A stretch of DNA of 44,020 nucleotides, from contig NZ_JACJVP010000043.1 of the NCBI RefSeq assembly GCF_014212125.1, positions 49,106 to 93,125 on the forward strand. Direction: 5' to 3'. Positions 16,404 through 26,372 of the stretch are shown piece after piece. How positions within the stretch are numbered: the first letter of the stretch is position 1; every line of letters begins with the position of its first letter. The DNA is from Cohnella nanjingensis. Its GTDB lineage: Bacteria > Bacillota > Bacilli > Paenibacillales > Paenibacillaceae. Under the pieces are notes generated by a model. It saw only the letters and a list, made by a program, of their open reading frames with translations. It ran no database searches and had not been told where the DNA came from. Made by a program: the position numbers and the translations under genes.

Positions 16404-16534
16404 TGCGATTTCCTCCCATAATCTGCGTTTAAGTTTCGGTACATTCATTGTAAGAGAGCGCTATTGGGTTCAGATATGCGAAAGTCTCAACAAAAAAAGC
16501 ATTCTCTTAACTTCGATTGGGGGATGGTTAAAGA

Positions 16535-16590
16535 ATTGTCATTATTGTTAAATTTGTTTTCTATCCGGCCTGTTTTATATTCGTTATGCT
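16535..16590 (+). promoter_or_regulatory. Shared promoter/activator element, copy 2
   Basis: ATTGTC, ATTGTT and TTTGTT start at 16535, 16544 and 16553, the same 9-bp spacing as at 8605. The -10 box TATGCT is at 16585-16590, exactly 32 bp after the last motif in both copies. GGAGG and the ATG of the solute-binding gene follow within 45 bp. Confidence 0.6.
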
Positions 16591-16630
16591 TGGGGAGCAA
16601 TTCCAAATCATGAGGTGGAGGTCAGCAGAA

Positions 16631-18355
16631 ATGAAAGGTATAAAAAAGCGGTTTTTAACAGGGATGGTCACGGTTCTCGCACTCTCGTCTTTAGCTGCCT
16701 GTTCCGGCAAATCCGGCAACGAAGCCGTTCGGGAGACGAACCCCGCGGCAAGCGCTTCGAGCGTATCGTCAAATGATAGCGGTTCCGCGGAAGCGAACGG
16801 GGAAACGGCTCCATTCAAGAACGGCAAATACGATCCGCCGATCCCGATCAACATTGCGGTCGATGTCGGGGACGATATCCAGTATTTCAACGGAGAAACG
16901 GCCGAGAAAAATATATTGTTCGACCAGACCAAAGCCAACCTTGGCCTGGACATCCATGTGCTGTGGACCGCCCCCGGCAAAAACGACGGGTTCAAAACGA
17001 AACTGCTGCTTTCTCTGGCTTCCGGAGAAAAGCTCCCCGACGTGGTTTTTACGGGCGGAGACTCCGAGCTCATGAATCAATTGATAGACTCCGGCAAGTT
17101 TATGGCTCTTAACGATTCCATCGACAAATACGCAAGCGAAGACATCAAACGGGTTTACAATGAAAACCCGGATCTGTTCCTGCCCGTTACCCGCGACGGA
17201 AAAGCGATGGCTCTGCCTATTCCGATCTTCGGACCGAACAGTCCTCCCCTGATGTACATACGTCAGGACTGGCTGGATAAGCTGAGTTTGAAAGCGCCGA
17301 CCAACATGGACGAACTCGAACAGGTGATGGACGCCTTCGTTAATAAGGATCCGGACGGCAACAACAAGAAAGACACGTACGGAGCGGCCGTGCAGCTGAA
17401 AAATCCGGGCGGAGATATCTTCGCCGACGCGACCGCCTTGTTCGGGGCTTATGGAGCGATCCCCGGAATATGGAGAAAATCGGAAGACGGCCAATCGCTT
17501 TCCTACGATTCGGTTCAGCCGGGAATGAAAACGGCGCTCGGCAAATTCCACGATTGGCTATCCAAAGGGTATATCTCCAAAGATGCCGCCCAGCAGGACG
17601 GAGGGACGGCGACGCAATTGTTCACTTCGGGGAAAGCCGGTATCGTATTCGGTCCAAACTGGTTCCCGTACTTTCCGCTTCCAGATCTGGAGAAGAACGT
17701 TCCGGGAGCCAAGTACAAGGTTTATCCGATTCCAGCCGGTCCGGACGGCAAAGCCGAACGCAGAGCCATGTCCATCTTCGGCGGAGCGCTTCTTATCAAC
17801 AAGGACTACGCGCATCCCGATGCCGTATTCAAATATGCCCAAGCCATGTACGATATGGCCAGAGACGGCCAGGTCTGGGGACTTACTAGGGATTTCCTCA
17901 TGAACAACGGTTACCAGGCGCAAGGAAGCTATTTCCAAGTATCGAAATACGGTTTCCTTCCGAATTACTTCGTCGATCCGTGGTACCAAATCGACGGTTA
18001 TCTGGATTACATGAAAGAAGGCAAGCCGGGCCGCTCTCCAAGCGAACAGGAAGGGTTCGATACGTGCCAAAAAAATCCGTTGTGCATTAACGGACAAATC
18101 GAATCGATGAGCACGTGGAGGGCGCAGAAAGACGCCGACGTCATCAGCGCTTTTGCCGGGCCTACGACGGAAACCCAAAAAACGCAAGGCGACTACCTCT
18201 ACAAAATGGAATACGAGACGATGATCAAAATCATCTACGGCACTACGCCGATTGACGGCTTCGATGCCTTCGTCGAGAAGTGGAAATCCAGCGGCGGCGA
18301 TAAAATCACCCAGGAAGTCAACGATTGGTACACGAAGAACGTATTGAAGAAATAA
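16631..18355 (+). CDS. Extracellular solute-binding lipoprotein, LplA type
   Basis: A 574-aa lipoprotein. The signal peptide runs MKGIKKRFLTGMVTVLALSS and the lipobox LAAC gives the lipidated cysteine near residue 22. A Ser/Asn/Ala-rich linker follows, then a two-lobed binding domain of the LplA family (QDWLDKLSLKAPTNMDELEQ, and later FGGALLINKDYAHPDAVFKY). It captures an oligosaccharide outside the cell for the two permeases encoded on the other strand. The start at 16631 is fixed by GGAGG at 16617-16621; an upstream in-frame ATG at 16586 overlaps the promoter. The island's two-component system follows. Confidence 0.9.
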   Translation: MKGIKKRFLTGMVTVLALSSLAACSGKSGNEAVRETNPAASASSVSSNDSGSAEANGETAPFKNGKYDPPIPINIAVDVGDDIQYFNGETAEKNILFDQTKANLGLDIHVLWTAPGKNDGFKTKLLLSLASGEKLPDVVFTGGDSELMNQLIDSGKFMALNDSIDKYASEDIKRVYNENPDLFLPVTRDGKAMALPIPIFGPNSPPLMYIRQDWLDKLSLKAPTNMDELEQVMDAFVNKDPDGNNKKDTYGAAVQLKNPGGDIFADATALFGAYGAIPGIWRKSEDGQSLSYDSVQPGMKTALGKFHDWLSKGYISKDAAQQDGGTATQLFTSGKAGIVFGPNWFPYFPLPDLEKNVPGAKYKVYPIPAGPDGKAERRAMSIFGGALLINKDYAHPDAVFKYAQAMYDMARDGQVWGLTRDFLMNNGYQAQGSYFQVSKYGFLPNYFVDPWYQIDGYLDYMKEGKPGRSPSEQEGFDTCQKNPLCINGQIESMSTWRAQKDADVISAFAGPTTETQKTQGDYLYKMEYETMIKIIYGTTPIDGFDAFVEKWKSSGGDKITQEVNDWYTKNVLKK

Positions 18356-18372
18356 CCGGCTTACTGTACGGA

Positions 18373-18400
18373 AGAGGCGGACTTTCCATCCGCCTCTCTT
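18373..18400 (+). terminator. Hairpin between solute-binding gene and kinase gene
   Basis: Stem AGAGGCGGA (18373-18381) / TCCGCCTCT (18389-18397), followed by CTTGTG rather than a long T run. It may be a partial terminator that lowers kinase expression relative to the binding protein. Confidence 0.6.
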
Positions 18401-18459
18401 GTGAGTCTCGAAAGGGCTCGTCATAATGGAACGTAAAACAACAGACGAGGCGATCCATC

Positions 18460-20154
18460 GTGATCAAGATGAACAACTTCACCAAAGTGAACATATTGGT
18501 TCTCATGCTGCTCATTCCCGTTTTCATTATGTATGCGTATTCTTACCGAACCAGCATCCGTGTCCTTCAGCAGAATATCCAGGACTCTCAGATGAGCCGG
18601 TTGTCGTTTCTATTCAAGCAACTTGACGACAACGTCAACCAATTGTCCATGATGGCCCACGTGCTCCTCAAAGATCCGAACGTGAAGGAGTTTCGCGACC
18701 TGGATTTGTACGGGGACGAAATCAACTTTTTGAAAATCGTGCAAATCATCAGCCAGAAATTAAACCTTCAGAGCGTCGCCAATACGTTCTCCAATTCCAT
18801 TGTCGTCTACGCCCCCCGGATTCAAAAGGCGATCGGACAATATTCGCTCGTTTCTTACGACGCTCAAGATCTTTACGGACATGCCGATCCGAATTGGCGG
18901 TACGACCGGGAAACCGGCCAATTCATCTTATATGCGTTCGATCCCATCAACGAAAATAATCTCGCCGCGAATGCCGGATTAATCGCGAAAGTGAGCTTCA
19001 AGTCGGACAATATCGTGAAAATGCTGGACAATTATCATTCCGAAGGAACCGGGGAAACGTTCCTGTTTCGCCCGGGAGACAGGATGATCGTCAAATCCGG
19101 AGACAACCTCGACTTCATCGACCAAATCGCGGATCAATTCGGGAAAGGGAAGCTAGCGGAGCAAGGAAACGCGACGGTCGATATAGAGGGCTCCTCCTAT
19201 TTGATCAACTACCTGAAATCCAATGAGTTGGGCTGGTATTTGGTCGACTATGTGCCGCTGCAGGATATCCTGTCTCCGATCACGACCAACCGCAAGTTTT
19301 TCTATTTATTTTTGGGCGTGATGCTGTTTGTCAGCCTGATGATTTCCTATATCTTATATCAAAACATCCGGATCCCGATCAAAGATTTGATTCGCAGCGT
19401 GCAGCAGCTCAAAAAAGGCAACTATTCGACGCGAATCCGGGTAAAGGGTGACAATGAGTTTACTTTCCTGATCCTGAAGTTTAACGAAATGGCGGGCGAA
19501 ATCGAGAATCTGATCGGCAAGGTGTATGCGGAAGAAATCCGTTCCCGCGAAGCGACCTTAAAACAGCTGCAATCCCAAATCAACCCCCACTTCCTATACA
19601 ACTGCCTGGCCTTCATGAAAAGCATGGCCGTCCTGGAAGAGAAAGAGTCTATCGTCGCGATGGCCGTTAACTTGAGCAAATATTATCGCTACACGACGAG
19701 AAACGAACGGCAGCTCGTCACCGTGCGGGAAGAGATGGAGCTTGTCCGGCATTACTTGGCCATCCAGAACCTTCAAATGAAGCGATTGTCCATTCACATC
19801 GAAATTCCCCCATCCATGCTCGATCTTCCGATCCCGCGATTGCTGATCCAGCCGGTCGTAGAGAACGCGATCATCCATGGCATCGAATCCGATCCAGATG
19901 CCGGACGCATCGTCATTCGCGGGGAGCAGGTCGAGGGCGAAAATCGCATTACGGTAGAAGACGACGGTCCGGGAATGAGCGACGAAGAGAGGCTTGCTCT
20001 CTCGAAAAAGATCAATCTTCCTCTTACGGACGAGATCGGGTGCGGTCTGTGGAACGTTCATCAACGGCTGAAATATCAGTTCGATCCGGAATCCGGACTC
20101 GTGTTCGAAGCTTCTCAACCCTCGGGACTAAAAGTGATTCTTCATTGGAAATAA
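18460..20154 (+). CDS. YesM-type sensor histidine kinase
   Basis: A 564-aa membrane kinase. Membrane segments lie at about 10-30 and 278-300 and enclose an extracytoplasmic sensor domain of about 250 residues. A HAMP domain follows (about 300-350). The His_kinase domain of the LytS/YesM family has the phosphorylated His377 in QSQINPHFLYN. An ATPase domain follows, with N box PVVENAIIHGI and G box EDDGPGMSDEE. Kinases of this type sit next to sugar-import genes and sense extracellular glycans or the loaded binding protein. The start is GTG 18460, with GAGG upstream; ATG 18469 is possible. The response regulator follows after 21 bp. Confidence 0.93.
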   Translation: MIKMNNFTKVNILVLMLLIPVFIMYAYSYRTSIRVLQQNIQDSQMSRLSFLFKQLDDNVNQLSMMAHVLLKDPNVKEFRDLDLYGDEINFLKIVQIISQKLNLQSVANTFSNSIVVYAPRIQKAIGQYSLVSYDAQDLYGHADPNWRYDRETGQFILYAFDPINENNLAANAGLIAKVSFKSDNIVKMLDNYHSEGTGETFLFRPGDRMIVKSGDNLDFIDQIADQFGKGKLAEQGNATVDIEGSSYLINYLKSNELGWYLVDYVPLQDILSPITTNRKFFYLFLGVMLFVSLMISYILYQNIRIPIKDLIRSVQQLKKGNYSTRIRVKGDNEFTFLILKFNEMAGEIENLIGKVYAEEIRSREATLKQLQSQINPHFLYNCLAFMKSMAVLEEKESIVAMAVNLSKYYRYTTRNERQLVTVREEMELVRHYLAIQNLQMKRLSIHIEIPPSMLDLPIPRLLIQPVVENAIIHGIESDPDAGRIVIRGEQVEGENRITVEDDGPGMSDEERLALSKKINLPLTDEIGCGLWNVHQRLKYQFDPESGLVFEASQPSGLKVILHWK

Positions 20155-20175
20155 GCGGGAAGGGGGGCATGCTAC

Positions 20176-21825
20176 ATGTTTCGGATTTTGATCGTGGACG
20201 ACCACGAACATCAGGTGGAGAGCTTGGCCAAGTCGATTCCCTGGGACGAGCTTGAATTCGATCAAGTGCATCAGGCTTATTCCGGAACGGAAGCGCTGGA
20301 TCTTCTTCATGCGTGTCCTATCGATATCGTGATTACGGATATCCGCATGCCGGGAATGTCGGGGCTTGAGCTGCTTCAGCGCATTCGGCAAAAATGGAAA
20401 AGGATCAAATGCGTCCTGTTCAGCGGTTACGCCGATTTCGAGTATGCCCAACAAGCGATCCAATTCCATACCGACGACTATATCCTTAAGCCGGCGGACG
20501 ACGCGGAGATCGTCGCCTGTTTGAGGAGATTAACGGAATCAATTCGCAAGGAATGGGAGGACGTCAGTTCCCATCAACGAACCCTCTATACGTTGAGAGA
20601 AAATTTCCCCAAGCTGAGAGACGGGTTGCTGAACGAATTGCTGCAAGGCCGTTCCTTCGCGGAGCAGGTTTTGTCCCAACAGCTCGGCGCCTTTGAAATT
20701 CCTTTCGCCGCGGGCGACGAGGTGACGCTGATGCTCGTCCGTATGGACGACTCGTTTTACGCTTACAACGATCGGGACGTTCATCTGAGGGAATACGCGA
20801 TCGGGAACATGGCAGAAGAGATCTTCCGGGACGAGTACTTGTTGTGGACATGCAAGGATCCCCATGATTATCTTATCTTTCTGATGAAGAGAAAGCGGTC
20901 CCCTCAAGAAGAGTTAACCGAGGAGGAAACCGGCGTTGCCGACAGGCCGCACCGGTTGGAGCGCGAAGCGAGCGAGCTTCAGAACAGCATTCAGACCTAT
21001 CTGCACGGCAAGGTTTCCATTCTTCTCAGCGCCAAGGGAACGTTTCCGGGCGACGTACCGCAGCTATATCAGTCTTCGCTCCGCATCGTCCGCCAACGTT
21101 TCGGAAAACAGGATGAGTTTCTAATCTCCGCGGATTCCTTCGACGACAAACCGCAAGTCGGCTCAGCCGACAGCCTGCACGATTCGCCGACGTTGGTCCA
21201 GCTTCTGGAAGCGGGACGATGGGAGGCGATCGAAGATAAGCTTCGGGCCGTGTTCGAGGAGATGGTCAAGCCGGATCGGCAAACCCATCAGGAGCACCTC
21301 ATGGAAGTGTGCCTGACGATCGGCGGCGCGCTGATCTATATTTCGCATAAAAACGGCAAGCTTCTGGAATCCGTCATCGGCGAAGATTGGGTCTTTCTTT
21401 TCCAGCCGAATCCATTTCGCAGCGTCGATCAATTGCAGCAATGGGTGTGGCGGGTGCTGCGCAAGATGCATGCCGACATGCAAAGCGAGCAGAACGAAAC
21501 GGCGGCCTATCTCGTCCGACGGGCCCAGCAGTACGTCGAGGATCATTTGTCGGGAGATACTTCGCTGCAGACAGTTGCCGACCACGTGCGCGTTCATCCG
21601 GTCTATCTGTCTCGCGTCTACAAATCCGAGACCGGAGAAGGTCTCAGCGGTTATATTTTACGATTGAAGATGGAAAAGGCGGAGAAGATGCTTTTGGACG
21701 GAAGCCAAAAGATCCATGAAATCGCCGAACGGTTGGGGTATGCGAATCCCCCCTATTTCATCAAGGTATTCAAGAAGCATTCCGGGCTCACGCCTAAGGA
21801 GTTTCGCGAACATATGGCGCGTTAA
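20176..21825 (+). CDS. YesN-type response regulator with AraC DNA-binding domain
   Basis: A 549-aa protein. The receiver domain (1-120) has acidic residues in VDDHE, the phosphorylation site D55 in VITDIRMPG, and K105 in ILKPAD. A long middle region of unknown fold follows. The C-terminal AraC/XylS double helix-turn-helix spans about 448-547 (DTSLQTVADHVRVHPVYLSR, then EIAERLGYANPPYFIKVFKK). Partner of the kinase just upstream. It is the best candidate to activate the two promoters with the shared TTGTT element. A copy of its last helix region survives as a relic at 24383. Confidence 0.93.
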   Translation: MFRILIVDDHEHQVESLAKSIPWDELEFDQVHQAYSGTEALDLLHACPIDIVITDIRMPGMSGLELLQRIRQKWKRIKCVLFSGYADFEYAQQAIQFHTDDYILKPADDAEIVACLRRLTESIRKEWEDVSSHQRTLYTLRENFPKLRDGLLNELLQGRSFAEQVLSQQLGAFEIPFAAGDEVTLMLVRMDDSFYAYNDRDVHLREYAIGNMAEEIFRDEYLLWTCKDPHDYLIFLMKRKRSPQEELTEEETGVADRPHRLEREASELQNSIQTYLHGKVSILLSAKGTFPGDVPQLYQSSLRIVRQRFGKQDEFLISADSFDDKPQVGSADSLHDSPTLVQLLEAGRWEAIEDKLRAVFEEMVKPDRQTHQEHLMEVCLTIGGALIYISHKNGKLLESVIGEDWVFLFQPNPFRSVDQLQQWVWRVLRKMHADMQSEQNETAAYLVRRAQQYVEDHLSGDTSLQTVADHVRVHPVYLSRVYKSETGEGLSGYILRLKMEKAEKMLLDGSQKIHEIAERLGYANPPYFIKVFKKHSGLTPKEFREHMAR

Positions 21826-21876
21826 CGTCGAACACTACAAGCTGCCCGGCAGCGGGAACGGTGGAGGAAGAACGAA

Positions 21877-24357
21877 ATGAACACTCGAATTGAACTGAAT
21901 CATCATTGGACCGTTACGGGTTACGGGGAGAACGACCGCGTGATCGGTCCGATCACGGGGACGGTTCCCGGCCATGTGCATACGGATCTATTGCGCGAAG
22001 GTCTCATTCCCGACCCGATGTGGCGGGAGCAGGCGCTCGACTCCCAATGGGTGGAGAGCTGCGATTGGATCTATGAAACCGAATTCGAATGGCCTTCGGA
22101 CGCGGACCGCGTTCATGCGGTCGTCGTTTTTGAAGGACTCGATACGATCGCTTCCGTTGAACTGAACGGCAAACCGATCGGAACGGCCCGAAATATGTTT
22201 ATCAGACATGAGTTTCCGGCCGCGGACGCCTTGTTGCCGGGAACGAACCGGCTGCGGGTTCATTTCACATCCATTCCGGCCTACCTTCGCGATAAAGATA
22301 CCGGACGTTACGTCTCCTTGTTCTCGCAAGACCGGGTGTACGTCAGGAGGATGCAATGCACGTTCGGATGGGATTGGGTTCATCGGTTGGTCAGCTACGG
22401 GATATGGAGGCCGGTCTTCGTGTCGGCACAACCCGAAGGGGCGATCTCCAATGTATTCGTCCGAACGGTTTCATTCGACGCCGGAAGGGCCGACTTGCGG
22501 TGGGAGACCGAAACGAAAGGCGCCTTGGAAGGGAGCCGTATGCAAGTCCAAATGTACGACGCTGCGGGGGGGCTGGTAGGGGAGGACATCGTCCCGATAG
22601 AAGGGGAACGCGCCGGCGGGGACCTTGTTCTGAACGAGCCGCGCCTATGGTGGCCCGCGGGATACGGGGAAGCCCACTTGTATACGTTCCGGTGCACACT
22701 GCTTAACTCCAATGGTGAGGCGTGCGACCAGAGAAACGAGGAAATCGGAATCCGGACGGCGGAGATCGAGCAGCTGCCCGATGCCCAAGGCCGTTCGTTT
22801 ACGATCGTGATCAACGGGAAGCGGATATTCGCCAAAGGCGGCAATTGGGTGCCCGCCGATCCTTTCCCTTCTTCCGTTACGAAAGACCGTTACGAACAGC
22901 TGTTGCGGACGGTTGTCGACGGTCATATGAATATGCTTCGCGTATGGGGCGGAGGGACCTATGAACTTCCTGATTTCTGGGCGGCTTGCAACCGTTTGGG
23001 AATCATGGTTTCGCTTGATTTCATGATGGCGTGCGCGCAGTACCCCGAACAAGAAGACTGGTTTGCGGAAGAGATGAGGGTCGAGATAGAATCCGCGGTC
23101 AAGGAGCTGCGCAATCATCCTAGCCTAGTTTTCTGGTGCGGCGATAACGAACTGGCGATGAACAACAATGCGGAGGACGACTATTGGGGCAAAACGATTT
23201 GCGCCGAGGTGACGGAACCTTTATGCGCCAAGTTGGATCCTTCCCGGCCGTTTCTCCCGACTTCTCCGTACGGCGGCAGACCGTTTAACAGCCAAGACGA
23301 AGGGGATTGCCATTACTCGGCATGGTATGATGTTGATTTTATCATGAGCGATATGACGGATTACAGGGAGCGTATCTCTCAAGGACGTGGCAGGTTCTTG
23401 AGCGAGAGCGCCGTTCCGGGTTCGCCGCCGCTTTCGTCGGTTTTGAAAATGATGACGATCGATGACGTGGCCGATGAGTCCGCCGGCATATGGGAATTCC
23501 GAACAAAGGACAATCCTTACAACGGGGTAGACGAGCTGACGCATTTTCGAATGCTGGAAAAAACCGCGAACCGGTTGTTCGGAGATAGTCCCGATCCGAT
23601 AGCGAAATTAAAGAAAATGGAGTACGTTCAGTACGAGTTTGAGAGACTGCAGGGGGAGCATTATCGGCGCCGCAAATATGAGACGAGCGGATTGTTGTTT
23701 TGGATGTACAACGATTGCTGGCCAGCTAGCGGTTGGTCTATGGTCGACTATTTCGGGCTGCCCAAAGCGGGTTACTTTGGCGCGAAGAAAGCGTTCCGGC
23801 CTCTAATGATTTCCCTGGAGGACCGGGAGCAGGAGATCGACATTTGGATGGTCAATGACACGCTTGAGAGGTATAGCGGAGAAATTGTTGTGCGATCGGC
23901 CAAAACGGATGGTCAAGAGTTATTCGTAAGCCGCTTCGAAGTGAACGTACCCGAGAATTCCGCCACCAGGGCCGGAACGTTAAATAAGAAGAAGGTCGGT
24001 TTAGTAACGGGAGCAGCCGACGTTGTCGTTCAAGCGAGCTGGTACCCGGCAGAACGGAATGGATTGCATGAGGGATTGGAAGCCGATCGGGCTTTTTACT
24101 TTGACGTAATGCCCTGTGAGCTTCAATACCCGAAAGCTGCGCTCCACGTGAGCTTTCTTCCAAACGACGATTATTCCGGAGCAATTGAAATCCGGACCGA
24201 CGTGTTCGCCCGCGTTGTTACCATAGAAGATGAGCTGCTGGTCGAAGATAATTATTTCGACATGATGCCCGGCGAGATCCGGAAAATCTCCTACAAAACA
24301 AAGCCGGGCGTTCCGTGGCGGCAGATCCCGGTCGTCACCTGCTGGAACGGCAAATAG
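21877..24357 (+). CDS. GH2 beta-mannosidase-like glycosidase
   Basis: An 826-aa protein without a signal peptide, so probably cytoplasmic. The layout is that of GH2 beta-mannosidases: a sugar-binding sandwich (TVPGHVHTDLLREGLIPDP, DWIYETEF), immunoglobulin-like domain, then a barrel from about 310 (GGNWVPADPF, RVWGGGTYE). The acid/base is E425 in FWCGDNELAMNNN. The candidate nucleophile is E510 in FLSESAVPGSP, where relatives usually show SEFG-like sequence, so the substrate may differ. It would cut terminal beta-mannose, or a related sugar, from imported oligosaccharides. GGAGG precedes the ATG by 9 bp. It follows the regulator gene by 51 bp and may share its transcript. Confidence 0.85.
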   Translation: MNTRIELNHHWTVTGYGENDRVIGPITGTVPGHVHTDLLREGLIPDPMWREQALDSQWVESCDWIYETEFEWPSDADRVHAVVVFEGLDTIASVELNGKPIGTARNMFIRHEFPAADALLPGTNRLRVHFTSIPAYLRDKDTGRYVSLFSQDRVYVRRMQCTFGWDWVHRLVSYGIWRPVFVSAQPEGAISNVFVRTVSFDAGRADLRWETETKGALEGSRMQVQMYDAAGGLVGEDIVPIEGERAGGDLVLNEPRLWWPAGYGEAHLYTFRCTLLNSNGEACDQRNEEIGIRTAEIEQLPDAQGRSFTIVINGKRIFAKGGNWVPADPFPSSVTKDRYEQLLRTVVDGHMNMLRVWGGGTYELPDFWAACNRLGIMVSLDFMMACAQYPEQEDWFAEEMRVEIESAVKELRNHPSLVFWCGDNELAMNNNAEDDYWGKTICAEVTEPLCAKLDPSRPFLPTSPYGGRPFNSQDEGDCHYSAWYDVDFIMSDMTDYRERISQGRGRFLSESAVPGSPPLSSVLKMMTIDDVADESAGIWEFRTKDNPYNGVDELTHFRMLEKTANRLFGDSPDPIAKLKKMEYVQYEFERLQGEHYRRRKYETSGLLFWMYNDCWPASGWSMVDYFGLPKAGYFGAKKAFRPLMISLEDREQEIDIWMVNDTLERYSGEIVVRSAKTDGQELFVSRFEVNVPENSATRAGTLNKKKVGLVTGAADVVVQASWYPAERNGLHEGLEADRAFYFDVMPCELQYPKAALHVSFLPNDDYSGAIEIRTDVFARVVTIEDELLVEDNYFDMMPGEIRKISYKTKPGVPWRQIPVVTCWNGK

Positions 24358-24382
24358 AATCTTCGTGGAGGAGCCGTGAAGC

Positions 24383-24490
24383 GTATATGATAACCCGCCC
24401 TATTTCATCAAAGTGTTCAAGAAGCATTTCGGGCTTGAAAGTCACAGGGCTTATACACTGAAGCGGAAAGGGCAGGCGAACGATGAGTAA
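24383..24490 (+). pseudogene. Relic of an AraC-type regulator 3' end
   Basis: The frame reads VYDNPPYFIKVFKKHFGL, then SHRAYTLKRKG, and a stop at 24488-24490. It is nearly the same as YANPPYFIKVFKKHSGL at the end of the island's response regulator, and the DNA is also close (CCCTATTTCATCAA shared). A stop precedes it and everything upstream is missing. It overlaps the start of the GH28 gene in another frame. This suggests that a second regulator gene once stood here and was lost by deletion or recombination. Confidence 0.7.
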
Positions 24491-26372
24491 CAATACGATT
24501 AAGGACACCGGTTCGGCAAGTACCGATTACCGGGTCCGGGTTAACGGCCATCCGGTGCATGTGTATCGGACGCCCGTCCATTTCGAGGACGACCGCTTGG
24601 AGAAAGAACGCTGCGAGCCGGAGATGGCTTCCTTCTGCTATTTTCCCATGACCGAAGCTCAGGCCGTCGTGGAAGTCGAAGTGTTGTTCGGCGCCCCGGG
24701 CGACGTGAACATACGGCCTCTAAGCCGTGCTATTCGGTGGGATATCCGGGAGCGCACGATCCGGTTCGTGCTCGATTCGCCCGTAAAGCTGTCCGTCGAG
24801 ATCGGTCGGCTTATCCATCGAAATCTGATGATATTCGCGGAACAGCCGGAGCGGGAGCCGATATCGGAAGCCGCCGCATCCGGGGTGGACAGCCTTATCT
24901 ATTTCGGACCCGGGGTGCATACGATCGGCGGCGAGTACGGCATTTTGGAACTGAAGAGCCGTCAGACGCTCTATCTTGCTGAGGGAGCCGTATTAAGAGG
25001 AAGGATTTTCGCGGAAGGCGCGAACGACATTGTGATTCGGGGAGCCGGCATTCTCGAAGGCACTTGTCTGAAGGGCCGCTGGCCCGACTATCTGCAATCG
25101 CAATTCGGTGAGGAGCGGGGTACTGAACGGTCCGCGTTTGTCGAGCTTCGCAATTGCGTGAACGTAACCATCAAAGGGATCAAACTGATCGATTCACCGT
25201 CCTGGACCGTGTATCTGTCGGGTTGCGAACAGGTGCATATCGAGGATATCAAGCTGATCGGGTACGTGCCAAACAGCGACGGCATCAATCCGGTCGATTC
25301 GCGCGACGTGACCATCCGGGACGTATTCATCCGCACGGGCGACGACTGTGTCGCGGTCAAGGCGAATGCGGGCCGGGCGAATACGGTCGTCGAACGGATT
25401 GCGGTAAGAGATTCCGTCTTCTGGGCGGATCGAGCGAGCGCGATCGAAATCGGACACGAAACGACGGCGGCCGCGATTCAGGACGTCATTTTTGAAAATC
25501 TGGATATCCTTCATCAGGATCTGGAGATTACGGGATATCATGCGATCGACATCGCCAACTGCGATCAAGCGGCTGTTCGGCGAATTACGTATCGCGACAT
25601 ACGCGTCGAGAGGGCGCGCCGCTTGATCGGGGTTCGGGTGAACGGCGGCATTTTCGCCAAGTCGCCGGAACGCGGTCATTGCGCGGATATCGTATTCGAC
25701 AATATCGTCTGCGGCGAAGAGGCGCCGTTCGATATCCACCTTTACGGTTACAACGAGGAACATCAGGTCGAGGGAGTCGTTTTTCGGAATTTGAAGCATT
25801 GCGGCGATCCGGAGCGCAAGCCTCAGCTTTACGCGAATCCGTTCGTCAGAGATGTCGTAATCGATCATGAGGGTCATATTCGGCATGCGGACAGGCTGTA
25901 TCCCGCTGAAATTCGGGCGTTGCAGCCCAGACTCGCGCAGCGTGAGCTTGAGGTTGGCGGCATCCGGTTTGATTGTCCCTCTATCCTGCCGTCCGAACCG
26001 GTTGCCGGCATTCCCTTTGAGGCGGGCATCCTGCATGACAGGTTCGATATCGGTGCGGGTGTGCATGCGGAGACGATCTTCTTCCTGCATACCGTCGCGG
26101 GGCTGGATGCGCGTATCGGAGTCGTTCTTGCGGCATACATCGTGGAGTACGAATCCGGCGAAGACGCGATTGTTCCAGTCGTCTCCCGGCTTGATACGGA
26201 CGACTGGAAGCTGTGGTCGATGGCGGGGTGGCAGGCCGTCCGCGATGGCATTCGCTTGTATGTCCAGGCCTGGCGCAATCCGGAGCCGGAGCGGCGAATA
26301 CGGGCGATTCGCCTGGAACGGAGCGAAGCGGGCAAACATTTCATCTGGCTGGGGGTGTCCTATGGAATCTAA
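24483..26372 (+). CDS. GH28 polygalacturonase-like glycosidase with C-terminal extension
   Basis: A 629-aa protein without a signal peptide. A right-handed beta-helix of the GH28 type covers about 110-470. GH28 active-site motifs: NSDGIN (D266), GDDCVAVK (D287, D288), IGHE (H325, where most enzymes have GHG), and RVN near 385 (usually RIK). So the acids are present, but substrate-binding residues are altered. The last 150 residues are an extra beta-rich domain. GH28 enzymes hydrolyse galacturonide or rhamnogalacturonide links; the changes suggest another uronide or sugar. The ribosome binding site is weak (GGGCAGG). The stop overlaps the SGNH gene by 11 bp, so the two are translationally linked. 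Confidence 0.8.
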   Translation: MSNNTIKDTGSASTDYRVRVNGHPVHVYRTPVHFEDDRLEKERCEPEMASFCYFPMTEAQAVVEVEVLFGAPGDVNIRPLSRAIRWDIRERTIRFVLDSPVKLSVEIGRLIHRNLMIFAEQPEREPISEAAASGVDSLIYFGPGVHTIGGEYGILELKSRQTLYLAEGAVLRGRIFAEGANDIVIRGAGILEGTCLKGRWPDYLQSQFGEERGTERSAFVELRNCVNVTIKGIKLIDSPSWTVYLSGCEQVHIEDIKLIGYVPNSDGINPVDSRDVTIRDVFIRTGDDCVAVKANAGRANTVVERIAVRDSVFWADRASAIEIGHETTAAAIQDVIFENLDILHQDLEITGYHAIDIANCDQAAVRRITYRDIRVERARRLIGVRVNGGIFAKSPERGHCADIVFDNIVCGEEAPFDIHLYGYNEEHQVEGVVFRNLKHCGDPERKPQLYANPFVRDVVIDHEGHIRHADRLYPAEIRALQPRLAQRELEVGGIRFDCPSILPSEPVAGIPFEAGILHDRFDIGAGVHAETIFFLHTVAGLDARIGVVLAAYIVEYESGEDAIVPVVSRLDTDDWKLWSMAGWQAVRDGIRLYVQAWRNPEPERRIRAIRLERSEAGKHFIWLGVSYGI

